Assembly (NCBI GenBank): GCA_019414265.1
Contig: DXMJ01000035.1
Location: 1-16,914 of the forward strand
Length of the DNA: 16,914 bases
Reading direction: 5' to 3'
Origin: Collinsella sp.
GTDB taxonomy: Bacteria > Actinomycetota > Coriobacteriia > Coriobacteriales > Coriobacteriaceae
Shown here: piece by piece, positions 1 to 6,507 of the stretch
How positions within the stretch are numbered: the first letter of the stretch is position 1
Layout: each line of letters begins with the position of its first letter
The notes under the pieces: generated by a model
Seen by the model: the letters and a program-made list of their open reading frames with translations, nothing else
What the model was told of the DNA's origin: nothing
The model's database searches: none
Position numbers and translations under genes: made by a program

Positions 1-2
1 GC

Positions 3-929
3 CTAGTGCTCCTCGCCGGCGCGGGCCAGGTCGTAGGGCGTGGTCTGGTAGACGTAGTAGTTGAGCCAGTTGGTGTAGAACAGCTGAGCCTGGCTGCGCC
101 AGACGTTGCGCGGCTCGGCGGTGGGGTCGTCACCTGGGAAGTAATGCGCCGGCACCTGAGGGTTGAGGCCGCGCTTCACGTCGCGCTCGTACTCCAGGCG
201 CAGCGTGTCGGTATCGTACTCGGGGTGGCCAAAGACAAAAAAGCGACGGCTGTCGGTCGACTTGACAATGTACAGGCCAACCTCGTCGGACACGGCCACG
301 ACCTCAAGCTGCGGCTCGGCCTCCACGTCCTCGCGGCGCACATCGGTATTGCGCGAATGCACGGCATAGAAGCGGTCGTCAAAGCCGCGGACCAGCGGGC
401 TTTGCGGCTTCACCAGATAATGCTCGAACACGCCACTCGCCTTTGCCGGCAGGTCGTACTTTTGGATACCGTAATGATGGTACAGGCCGGCCTGTGCGCC
501 CCAACAAATGTGCAGCGTAGAGTGCACGTGCGTGGTAGACCAGTCCATGATCTGGCAGAGCTCGGGCCAGTAGTCGACCTCCTCGAACGGCATCTGCTCC
601 ACCGGCGCGCCTGTGATGATCAGGCCGTCGTAGTGGATGTCGCGGATGTCGTCGAACGTACGGTAGAACGTCTCCAGGTGGCCGGCGCTCACGTGCGTGG
701 CCTCGTGCGTCTTGGTGCGCAGCAGGTCCACCTCCACCTGCAGCGGCGTGTTGGAGAGCTTGCGCATGATCTGTGTCTCGGTGGCAATCTTGGTGGGCAT
801 GAGGTTGAGGATGAGCACGCGCAGCGGACGGATGTCCTGGTGCAGCGCGCGATACTCGGTCATGACAAAGATGTTCTCGCTCTCGAGCTGCGCGGCGGCA
901 GGGAGGGCGTCGGGGATGCGAATGGGCAT
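3..929 (-). CDS. metA: Homoserine O-acyltransferase MetA (probably acetyltransferase)
   Basis: The 308-residue product matches the MetA family over its full length. The enzyme acylates the hydroxyl of L-homoserine in the first committed step of methionine synthesis and acts in the cytoplasm. The family's catalytic residues are visible: Cys142 in HICWGAQAG, and His235 and Glu237 in FGHPEYD. Residue 111 is Glu (GAPVEQMPFEEV). In characterised MetA proteins Glu here goes with acetyl-CoA and Gly with succinyl-CoA, so the product is more likely O-acetylhomoserine. The ATG is preceded by AAGGAG 5 bases upstream (935-940 on the plus strand). A weak -10 (TACCAT, 958-963) lies just upstream. It diverges from the dehydrogenase gene across about 210 bases. 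No SAM riboswitch was recognised. Family very sure; acyl donor is inference. Confidence 0.95.
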   Translation of the reverse strand: MPIRIPDALPAAAQLESENIFVMTEYRALHQDIRPLRVLILNLMPTKIATETQIMRKLSNTPLQVEVDLLRTKTHEATHVSAGHLETFYRTFDDIRDIHYDGLIITGAPVEQMPFEEVDYWPELCQIMDWSTTHVHSTLHICWGAQAGLYHHYGIQKYDLPAKASGVFEHYLVKPQSPLVRGFDDRFYAVHSRNTDVRREDVEAEPQLEVVAVSDEVGLYIVKSTDSRRFFVFGHPEYDTDTLRLEYERDVKRGLNPQVPAHYFPGDDPTAEPRNVWRSQAQLFYTNWLNYYVYQTTPYDLARAGEEH

Positions 930-1032
930 GGATGCTCCTTACGAGTCAGTTGCAGCTATGGTACAACGAGCGACCCCATCCGCGCGAGTGTATCGCCCCG
1001 AGACACCGCCAGCGGCCCAAATCGCTCCAAAA

Positions 1033-1063
1033 GTAGAGATTAAGGCATGTCCCAAAAATCTAC
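1033..1063 (-). repeat. Degenerate GGGAC-loop hairpin
   Basis: On the minus strand, arm GTAGAT and arm ATCTCTAC (one bulged C) enclose a 17-base loop ending in GGGACATGCCTTA. That ending resembles the loop of the hairpins at 14735-14790. It lies between the divergent metA and dehydrogenase genes, upstream of the latter's likely promoter. A weaker relative, TAGATTTTCGGACACTTGCC, lies at 6206-6225. Too degenerate to be certain. Confidence 0.35.
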
Positions 1064-1074
1064 GGCGCTTTAGC

Positions 1075-1103
1075 CTAGCAAAGTGGCAGCAGGACGCTAC
1101 AAT
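1075..1103 (+). promoter_or_regulatory. Possible promoter of the dehydrogenase gene
   Basis: A -10-like TACAAT (1098-1103) follows a poor -35 (CTAGCA, 1075-1080) at 17-base spacing. Transcription from here would give a leader of about 30 bases. The -10 is good and the -35 weak. Confidence 0.4.
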
Positions 1104-1140
1104 GGTTCGACGCGAAAAACTCGGCCGAAAGGATACATAT

Positions 1141-2118
1141 ATGTACCAGACGCGTAAGATCGGTGTGGTCGGCCAGGGCCACGTAGGAGCACATGTCGCC
1201 AACAGCCTGCTTATGCAGGGCATTGCCGATGAGCTGTACCTGTGCGATATCAACGAGGCCAAGGTGACGTCCGAGGTCCAGGACCTGCGCGACTCCCTTT
1301 CGTTTGTCCCGTACAACACCAAGATCGTCAACTGCTACGATCACTACGAGGAGCTGGCCTGCTGCGACGTCATCGTCAACGCCGCCGGCAAGGTCGCGCT
1401 GGCCGCCGGCAACCGCGACGGCGAGCTGTTCTTTACCACCGACGCCGCCCGTACCTTTGCCAAGCGCATCGTCGACGCCGGCTTTGACGGCATCTTCGTG
1501 AGCATCTCCAACCCCTGCGACGTCGTGTGCACCGAGCTGTGGCACCTGACCGGCTACGATCCCAAGAAGATCATCGGCTCGGGCTGCGGCCTAGATTCCG
1601 CCCGCCTGCGCACCGAGATCTCCAAGAAGGTCGGCGTGAGCCCCAAGTCCATCGACGCCTACATGATCGGCGAGCACGGCTTTAGCCAGCTTGCCGCCTT
1701 TAAGGCCGCAACCATCGCCGGCAAGAGCCTTAACGAGCTTCAGGCCGAGAATCCCGACAAGTACGCCTTCGACCACATGGAGGTCGAGGAGCTCGCACGC
1801 AAGGGCGGCTACGTAACCTACCAGGGCAAGCAGTGCACCGAGTACGCCGTCGCCAACTCCGCCGCGCGCGTCTGTGCCGCCGTGCTGCACAACGAGCACG
1901 CCGTGCTTTCGGCCTCTACGCTTATGACCGGCCAGTATGGCGAGGAGGGTATCTTTACCTCCCTGCCGTGCGTGATCGGTGCCGAGGGCGTCGAGGAGGT
2001 CTACACGCTCGACCTGTCCGAGTACGAGCTCGAGGGCTTCCACAAGAGCTGCCAGCACATCCGCGACAACATCGCCCAGCTCGACTGGTGGGACACCGAG
2101 GCTTACGACGCAAAGTAG
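1141..2118 (+). CDS. L-lactate/L-2-hydroxyacid dehydrogenase (HicDH-like)
   Basis: A 325-residue NAD-dependent dehydrogenase of the lactate/malate dehydrogenase superfamily, reversibly reducing a 2-oxoacid to an L-2-hydroxyacid in the cytoplasm. Visible are the Rossmann glycine motif GQGHVG (11-16), Asp36 (NAD preference), SNP (123-125), the LDSARLR segment with Asp152 and Arg155, and catalytic His179 in GEHG. The substrate-specificity position (Gln in lactate, Arg in malate dehydrogenases) falls in AAGKVALAAGNR and aligns to Ala86. It is therefore not a textbook enzyme of either kind and is closer to L-2-hydroxyisocaproate dehydrogenases. The frame is open upstream to 697, but GAAAGGAT at 1127-1134 sits 6 bases before this ATG, and the upstream part runs antisense through metA, so 1141 is chosen. 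Stands alone and ends at a terminator. Family sure, substrate unknown. Confidence 0.93.
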   Translation: MYQTRKIGVVGQGHVGAHVANSLLMQGIADELYLCDINEAKVTSEVQDLRDSLSFVPYNTKIVNCYDHYEELACCDVIVNAAGKVALAAGNRDGELFFTTDAARTFAKRIVDAGFDGIFVSISNPCDVVCTELWHLTGYDPKKIIGSGCGLDSARLRTEISKKVGVSPKSIDAYMIGEHGFSQLAAFKAATIAGKSLNELQAENPDKYAFDHMEVEELARKGGYVTYQGKQCTEYAVANSAARVCAAVLHNEHAVLSASTLMTGQYGEEGIFTSLPCVIGAEGVEEVYTLDLSEYELEGFHKSCQHIRDNIAQLDWWDTEAYDAK

Positions 2119-2159
2119 GCCGATGGCTGCCGCAACCTTGCGAATCTAAGCGCGATACT

Positions 2160-2201
2160 AAGCGGGCCGCGCCGGAAATCCCCGGCGCGGCCCGCTTTTT
2201 T
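2160..2201 (+). terminator. Rho-independent terminator after the dehydrogenase gene
   Basis: A 16-bp stem, very GC-rich (arms 2160-2175 and 2182-2197, loop 2176-2181), is followed by a T-run at 2196-2201. It lies between convergent genes. The minus strand lacks a proper T-run, so it mainly serves the plus-strand gene. Confidence 0.92.
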
Positions 2202-2250
2202 GACTCACGCAGCGCCCTTACGAATCGAAGGTGAATGGTTTTCCCGTTAC

Positions 2251-3219
2251 CTAGTACTGCTCGATGCCCATGTAGCGACGAACCTCGGGGCTGTGGTCGA
2301 ACACCTTGCCGCGGGCGGCGCGCAGCTCGCAGCTCATGTTGTAGAAGAAGATCGGCTCCAGGTACGAACGCACGCTGGCAGGCACGTCGCCCACGCCGTA
2401 CTCGAGTGCGTCGAGCACCATGACCGTATCGGTGTGCGTGTTGAGGAACGCCAGCGCGCGCTCCTCCATGGGGCGGCACTCGCCCGATCCGAGCTGTACA
2501 AAGTAGAACACGCCGGGCTCGGTGGCTTCGAACGGGCCGTGGAAGTACTCGCCGGAGTGGATGTAGCAGCAGTGCTGCCACTGCATCTCCATGAGCGAGC
2601 AGATGGCCATGGCGTAGGTCTGGCTAAAGTTGGGGCCGGATCCCAGGATGTAGAAGAACTCGTGCTGCTGGCAGAGCTCGGCAAAGCGATCGCCCAGCTC
2701 GGCATTGACCTTCTCGCGGGCAGCGGGCAACAGCGCATCCATCTGCTTAAGGCCGGCGTACATATCGGCGAGCGCCTCGTAACCCTCCTGCTGGTCGAGC
2801 AGCTCGGCAGCCATCAGGACGCCGATGCCTTGCGGCACCTCGGCCTGCGGCACGCCTTCGCCCCACGGATAGACCCAGGTGGTCCACTTGCCGTTATCAA
2901 TCTTGGAGCCCTCGCAGTCGGTCATGGCCACGACCTCGGCGCCGGCTGCCAGCGCCATCTCGCAACCGTCGACGACCTCCTGCGTATTGCCGCTGTGGCT
3001 GCAGGCGACGACGAGCGACTTCGGCCCTAGGCTCTTGGGGGCCATCAGGCAAAACTCGCGCGCTGTGTAGACCGTCGAGGTAAACGTGGTGGCCTCGCGC
3101 TTGAGCAGTTCGTTAGCCGGCATGAGGTCGATCATCGAACCGCCGCAGGCGATCCAAAAGACATTCTCGACCTTGCCCTTGCGCTCGATGATTTCCTGAA
3201 TCAGATCGTGTGCGTTCAC
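2251..3219 (-). CDS. SIS-domain sugar-phosphate deglycase, paralogue 1 (FrlB/FraB-like)
   Basis: A 322-residue protein with two SIS domains, of the family that cleaves 6-phosphorylated Amadori compounds into a hexose phosphate and an amine or amino acid. Numbered from the GTG start, sugar-phosphate-binding segments are CGGSM (25-29) and SHSGNT (74-79), the most canonical of the three paralogues here. Glu211 (MEMQW) and His227 (EYFHGPFE) are 16 residues apart, the spacing of the proposed catalytic pair in Salmonella FraB. The C-terminus VRRYM...QY matches paralogues 2 and 3. An ATG at 3265-3267 is in frame, but a Shine-Dalgarno AAGGAGG lies downstream of it and 9 bases before the GTG at 3217-3219, so the GTG is preferred. 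A promoter and two operator-like repeats separate it from the regulator gene upstream. Exact substrate unknown. Confidence 0.85.
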   Translation of the reverse strand: MNAHDLIQEIIERKGKVENVFWIACGGSMIDLMPANELLKREATTFTSTVYTAREFCLMAPKSLGPKSLVVACSHSGNTQEVVDGCEMALAAGAEVVAMTDCEGSKIDNGKWTTWVYPWGEGVPQAEVPQGIGVLMAAELLDQQEGYEALADMYAGLKQMDALLPAAREKVNAELGDRFAELCQQHEFFYILGSGPNFSQTYAMAICSLMEMQWQHCCYIHSGEYFHGPFEATEPGVFYFVQLGSGECRPMEERALAFLNTHTDTVMVLDALEYGVGDVPASVRSYLEPIFFYNMSCELRAARGKVFDHSPEVRRYMGIEQY

Positions 3220-3275
3220 GGTGACGCTCCTCCTTGTGTGGCGGCTTTGAACGACAGCAGCTCGCACCTACGGTC

Positions 3276-3292
3276 GTTCTATGTTGTCCTAT
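3276..3292 (-). promoter_or_regulatory. Operator-like repeat, proximal copy (GTTCTAT direct repeat)
   Basis: Plus-strand GTTCTATGTTGTCCTAT differs by one base from the copy at 3338-3354. It lies at and just downstream of the -10 of the SIS1 promoter, a repressing position. Probable binding site of the GntR regulator encoded immediately upstream. Confidence 0.55.
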
Positions 3293-3320
3293 TTATACCA
3301 CGCAAAGCTTCACCGGTGAA
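3292..3320 (-). promoter_or_regulatory. Promoter of the SIS1 gene
   Basis: On the minus strand TTCACC (3315-3320) and TATAAA (3292-3297) are exactly 17 bases apart. The -35 is embedded in a perfect 14-base palindrome, CTTCACCGGTGAAG (3308-3321). Operator-like repeats lie on both sides. Confidence 0.6.
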
Positions 3321-3337
3321 GTCATTTCGGCAAATTT

Positions 3338-3354
3338 GTTCTATGTTGTTCTAT
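3338..3354 (-). promoter_or_regulatory. Operator-like repeat, distal copy (GTTCTAT direct repeat)
   Basis: Plus-strand GTTCTATGTTGTTCTAT is the heptamer GTTCTAT repeated with a 3-base gap. It starts 62 bases from the proximal copy, close to six helical turns, so the sites face the same side of the DNA. It lies upstream of the -35, directly after the regulator's stop codon. Confidence 0.55.
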
Positions 3355-3363
3355 CTATGAACG

Positions 3364-4119
3364 TTAGATGTCGAACACGTAACGCGAGCCCACGATCTTT
3401 TGGCGCCCGAGCAGCAGGGGGCGCTCGTCTGCATCGGTAAAATACGCCTCCATATAAAAGAGCGGCTCGCCGACCGGCACCTCCAACAGCGGGGCCACCT
3501 GAGCATCGGCAAGCGCAATCTCCACGGTGCAGGGGTCGGACTTGAGCGGCGCGCGGCCCGAGTGCTCGGCAACGAGCGCAAAGATTGAGTTATCGGTGAG
3601 GTCCTTATCGGCCAGCGTCTGCAAGTAGGGATGGTCGGCGAGCACAAAGGCGTTGATCTCAAGCATGACGGGGATGCCGTCGGCCGTGCGCACGCGCTCG
3701 ACCACGATAAGCTCGCAGCCGGGCTCCACGCCAAAGAACGCCGCATCCTCGTGCGTCGCCGCGACCACCGTGCGCGATACCAGGCGCGCTCCGGGCACCA
3801 TGTCGTTGGCAGCACAACCCTCAGTAAAGCTCTGGACGTCGCCCTTCTGGCGAATCTTGCGCTTGAGCTTGGGAGCGCATACAAAGGTGCCCCTCCCCTG
3901 CTGGCGGTTGAGGTAGCCCGCGCGCGACAGCTCCTCGATGGCACGGCGTACGGTGATGCGCCCCACGCCGTAGGACTTCGCGAGCTCGATCTCGGAAGGA
4001 ATGCGCGAGCCGGCCGCGTACACGCCGCGCGCGATCTCGCCCTTCAGGTCGTCCATGACCTGCTGGTACAGCGGCACGGCGGATACGCCAGCGCGGTCGG
4101 TTTTATCGTCGGTTGCCAT
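3364..4119 (-). CDS. GntR-family regulator with UTRA domain (regulator 1)
   Basis: A 251-residue transcription factor of the GntR/HutC type. An N-terminal winged helix-turn-helix (about 16-80) holds the family pattern RIPSEIELAKSYGVGRITVRRA and the wing QQGRGTFV. The remainder (about 100-245) is a UTRA ligand-binding domain, which in this family usually senses a sugar phosphate or similar small molecule. It starts 2 bases after the recQ stop codon, with GGAG inside the recQ end as ribosome site, so it is probably translated in part from the recQ transcript. The SIS1 gene follows 144 bases downstream behind two matching repeats, making it the likely target. It closely resembles regulator 2 at 6508-7227. 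Inducer unknown. Confidence 0.9.
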   Translation of the reverse strand: MATDDKTDRAGVSAVPLYQQVMDDLKGEIARGVYAAGSRIPSEIELAKSYGVGRITVRRAIEELSRAGYLNRQQGRGTFVCAPKLKRKIRQKGDVQSFTEGCAANDMVPGARLVSRTVVAATHEDAAFFGVEPGCELIVVERVRTADGIPVMLEINAFVLADHPYLQTLADKDLTDNSIFALVAEHSGRAPLKSDPCTVEIALADAQVAPLLEVPVGEPLFYMEAYFTDADERPLLLGRQKIVGSRYVFDI

Positions 4120-4121
4120 CG

Positions 4122-6101
4122 TTACGCTCCATCCCGCGCATGCTCGGACTCAAACTCTTCAATCGCCGCCATAAACTGCTCGCCAAAGGCGTCGGCCTTT
4201 TTCTCGCCGATGCCGTTGACCTGGATAAGCTCGTCGCGCGTCTGCGGGCGCAGGCGGCACAGGCCGCGCAGGGCCTTGTCGGAAAAGACCATGTACGGCG
4301 CCATCTCGAGCTCGGTCGAGATTTCCTTGCGCAGGGCGCGCAGGCGCTCGAACAGCTCGGCATCGTCGCCAACGCGCGGGCGCTGATCCAGCTCGGCCTC
4401 CTCGCGCAGCAGATCCACCGCACGGCGGGCGCGTGCCGAGGCCTTGCGCTTGGACGCGCGGCGCTTAACGGTAAAGGCAAACGCCTCGTCCTCGACCTCG
4501 CCGGCACGCGGTCCCAGACCCACGACCGGGTATTGCCCCTGCGAGGTGGCCAAATAACCGCGGCCGCACAGCTGGCCGATGATGTCCTTGATGCGCCCGA
4601 CCGATTCGCTCGACAGCTCACCATAGCCGCGGTCCTCGTCCAGATGCATCTGGCGAATGCGCTCGGTGTTGCCGCCGTGAAGCACATCGGCAATGAGCGA
4701 CTTGCCAAAGCACATGGGTCGCGTGGCCACATAGCGCACGGCAGCGCGGGCCATATCGGTGACGTCCTCGACCTCGAACTGCGTGAGGCAGTTGCTGCAG
4801 TTGCCGCAGCCCTCGGCTTCGTCCGTGGCGGTGCCGCCCGCGGCGGCTGTCGCATGCTCGGCCGCGGCCTCGTCGCCAAAGTAGCGCAGCATGTATTCGC
4901 GCAGGCAGCCGGTGGTGTTGCAGTAGCCTTCCATCTGGCTGAGCAGGCGGTAACGGTTCTGGAGCGCCCACGCGCGTTGCTCGTCATCGAGCGCCTCGTC
5001 GGCAGCGTCGCCGCAGTCGATCAAAAAACGACGCATGCGAAAATCGTTGCCGTTCCACAGCAAATGGCAGCTGGCCGGGTCGCCGTCGCGGCCGGCGCGG
5101 CCCGCCTCCTGGTAGTAGGCCTCGATGCTCTCGGGCACGTTGTTGTGAATCACGTAGCGCACGTTGGGCTTGTCGATGCCCATGCCAAAGGCGTTGGTGG
5201 CAACCATCACCTGAATATCGTCGTCGATAAAGGCGCGCTGGCTTTGGCGGCGGGCGTCGTTGCCCATGCCGGCATGGTAGCGACCAACGCGAATGCCGCT
5301 GGGGCCCAGAGCCTCGGTAAGCTCTCCTGCCAGCGCATCGACGGTCTTGCGGGTCGAGCAATACACGATGCCGCTCTCGCTCGAATGCGCAATCACATAG
5401 TCGCGCACCCACGCGGTCTTAGCCTTGTCGCCCATCTCCTCGCAGCCAAAGTAGAGGTTCTTGCGATCGAAGCCCGTCACCACCGTCGCCGGGTTTTGCA
5501 GGCCGAGCATCTGCTGAATGTCCGCACGCACGCGCTCAGTCGCTGTAGCAGTAAAGGCCGCCACGATGGGGCGCTGCGGCAGGGAATCGATGAACTCGCG
5601 AATCTGCAGGTAGGCGGGGCGGAAATCCTGGCCCCACTGGCTTACGCAGTGAGCCTCGTCAATGGCCACGAGCGGCACGCCGATGCCGCCGTCCGCCGCG
5701 GCCTCCTGCGCAAAGGCTAAAAAGCGCGGCTCGAGCAGGCGCTCGGGCGCCACGTACATAAGCTGGTAGCGGCCCTCGCGTGCGCGCTTGAGCACGGTGT
5801 TTTGCTGGGCCGGAGTAAGGCTGGAGTTGAGATAGCTGGGTCGCGCGCCCGCCGCGAGCAACGCACGGGTCTGGTCCTCCATAAGGGAGAGCAACGGACT
5901 CACCACAAAGGTAATGCCGGGCAGCATGAGCGCGGGCACCTGGTAGCAAATGGACTTGCCGGCGCCCGTGGGCATAACACCCAGCGCGTCGCGACCGGCA
6001 AGAATCGCATCGACCATGCGGTCCTGTCCCGGGCGAAACGAGGTGTAGCCAAAATAGGCGCCGAGCGTGTCGAGCGCCATCTGCTGCATGCTATCGGTCA
6101 T
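4122..6101 (-). CDS. recQ: ATP-dependent DNA helicase RecQ
   Basis: A 659-residue 3'-to-5' DNA helicase of the RecQ family, acting in recombination and fork repair. Domains in order: motif 0 (FGYTSFRPGQ, 17-26), Walker A (MPTGAGKS, 43-50), DEAH box (148-151) followed by the RecQ aromatic loop (HCVSQWGQDFRP), motif VI (QEAGRAGRDG, 331-340), a zinc site formed by Cys399, Cys432, Cys435 and Cys438, a winged-helix region, a basic linker (about 545-562) and a C-terminal HRDC domain (about 575-650). The zinc site is stretched: 32 residues, rich in Ala and Thr, lie between the first two cysteines, against about 16 in E. coli RecQ. AGGA precedes the ATG. It leads a transcript shared with regulator 1. 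Confidence 0.96.
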   Translation of the reverse strand: MTDSMQQMALDTLGAYFGYTSFRPGQDRMVDAILAGRDALGVMPTGAGKSICYQVPALMLPGITFVVSPLLSLMEDQTRALLAAGARPSYLNSSLTPAQQNTVLKRAREGRYQLMYVAPERLLEPRFLAFAQEAAADGGIGVPLVAIDEAHCVSQWGQDFRPAYLQIREFIDSLPQRPIVAAFTATATERVRADIQQMLGLQNPATVVTGFDRKNLYFGCEEMGDKAKTAWVRDYVIAHSSESGIVYCSTRKTVDALAGELTEALGPSGIRVGRYHAGMGNDARRQSQRAFIDDDIQVMVATNAFGMGIDKPNVRYVIHNNVPESIEAYYQEAGRAGRDGDPASCHLLWNGNDFRMRRFLIDCGDAADEALDDEQRAWALQNRYRLLSQMEGYCNTTGCLREYMLRYFGDEAAAEHATAAAGGTATDEAEGCGNCSNCLTQFEVEDVTDMARAAVRYVATRPMCFGKSLIADVLHGGNTERIRQMHLDEDRGYGELSSESVGRIKDIIGQLCGRGYLATSQGQYPVVGLGPRAGEVEDEAFAFTVKRRASKRKASARARRAVDLLREEAELDQRPRVGDDAELFERLRALRKEISTELEMAPYMVFSDKALRGLCRLRPQTRDELIQVNGIGEKKADAFGEQFMAAIEEFESEHARDGA

Positions 6102-6132
6102 GGTTTCCTAACGTCCAAGTCATCTGCCGCCG

Positions 6133-6138
6133 ATTATA
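6133..6138 (-). promoter_or_regulatory. -10 element of the recQ promoter
   Basis: The minus strand reads TATAAT exactly, about 32 bases before the recQ ATG. No good -35 is visible 16-18 bases upstream. Confidence 0.5.
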
Positions 6139-6229
6139 CGCCGCCACGCGGACCGGTGCCCCACGGTTGCCGACCACGGGCAACGCAATCCGAAGGGAAC
6201 GAGCGTAGATTTTCGGACACTTGCCAAAC

Positions 6230-6293
6230 GAGCGTGGATAATCTCCCACTTTGGACCCGATATGGAGCCAAAAACGGGAGATTATCCACGCTC
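6230..6293. repeat. 64-base palindromic repeat, copy 1 (opposed DnaA-box-like octamers)
   Basis: Arms GAGCGTGGATAATCTCCC (6230-6247) and its exact reverse complement (6276-6293) form an 18-bp inverted repeat with a 28-base centre. Each arm contains TTATCCAC or its complement, 8 of the 9 bases of the classic DnaA box TTATCCACA. Copy 2 at 14660-14723 has the same total length and one compensated pair change in the arms. It lies in the gene-free stretch 6102-6507, between recQ and the structured element. Confidence 0.8.
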
Positions 6294-6302
6294 ATTCTGC
6301 GA

Positions 6303-6323
6303 GTAGTCGTTGGGGACGTTCTT
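6303..6323 (+). repeat. Half copy of a GGGGAC-loop hairpin
   Basis: These 21 bases are the exact reverse complement of 14770-14790. They give the left arm GTAGTCGTT and the loop start GGGGACGTTCTT. The right arm has been lost: GATAAGCG follows instead of AACGACTAC. Confidence 0.6.
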
Positions 6324-6358
6324 GATAAGCGCGGAAACGTCGCCGGTTGAGCATAAGT

Positions 6359-6502
6359 CAGCGAAAACGCCCCTAAGCGAGCAAGGTGACGTGAAAGAGG
6401 AGGGAAGCGTACTTTGGTACGCGACCGACGATTGAACGTCAGATTGCCGCTTAGGGGCGTTTGCAGCGTCGAGCCGTTGCGCGGTTTGGAAAACCGCGCA
6501 AC
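6359..6502. ncRNA. Structured repeat element, copy 1 (candidate RNA)
   Basis: Read on the plus strand: CAGCGAAAAC; a 15-bp helix (6365-6379 with 6448-6462); one extra A; GCAA paired with TTGC; an internal loop GGT/AGA; a 5-bp helix GACGT/ACGTC (6388-6392 with 6436-6440); a GAA/TGA internal loop; a terminal hairpin GCGTAC-TTTG-GTACGC (6407-6422); GCAGCGTCGAGC; and a 12-bp hairpin (6476-6487 with 6491-6502). Copy 2 at 14832-14977 keeps the loops and joining segments while all major helices differ in sequence. It begins a few bases after the regulator 2 stop codon. The transcribed strand and function are unknown. No T-run follows the last hairpin on either strand, so it is not an ordinary terminator. 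Could also be a DNA-level mobile or recombination site. Confidence 0.55.
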
Positions 6503-6507
6503 TAGAG

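Noticed and set aside
6..1043. Long plus-strand open frame opposite metA; similar long frames lie opposite most other minus-strand genes
   Set aside because: These come from the high G+C third-position bias of the real genes; their compositions are rich in Arg, Ala, His and Gly and show no domain.
697..1140. In-frame upstream extension of the dehydrogenase to 697
   Set aside because: It runs antisense through metA, has no family similarity, and a ribosome site directly precedes the ATG at 1141.
930..1140. SAM or T-box riboswitch before metA
   Set aside because: The minus-strand leader is too short after the likely -10 and shows no conserved riboswitch segments.
2160..2201. Bidirectional terminator serving SIS1 as well
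   Set aside because: On the minus strand the hairpin is followed by TTAGTATC rather than a T-run.
6230..6293. Replication origin
   Set aside because: Only two DnaA-like octamers per palindrome, no A+T-rich unwinding region, and no dnaA or dnaN nearby.
6359..6502. Integron attC site
   Set aside because: The folded hairpin with an extra base recalls attC, but the R-box consensus, a tyrosine integrase gene and cassette arrangement are absent.
6476..6502. Ordinary terminator for regulator 2 (and 14950-14977 for SIS3)
   Set aside because: The hairpins are strong but lack a T-run on either strand, and they belong to a larger conserved element.
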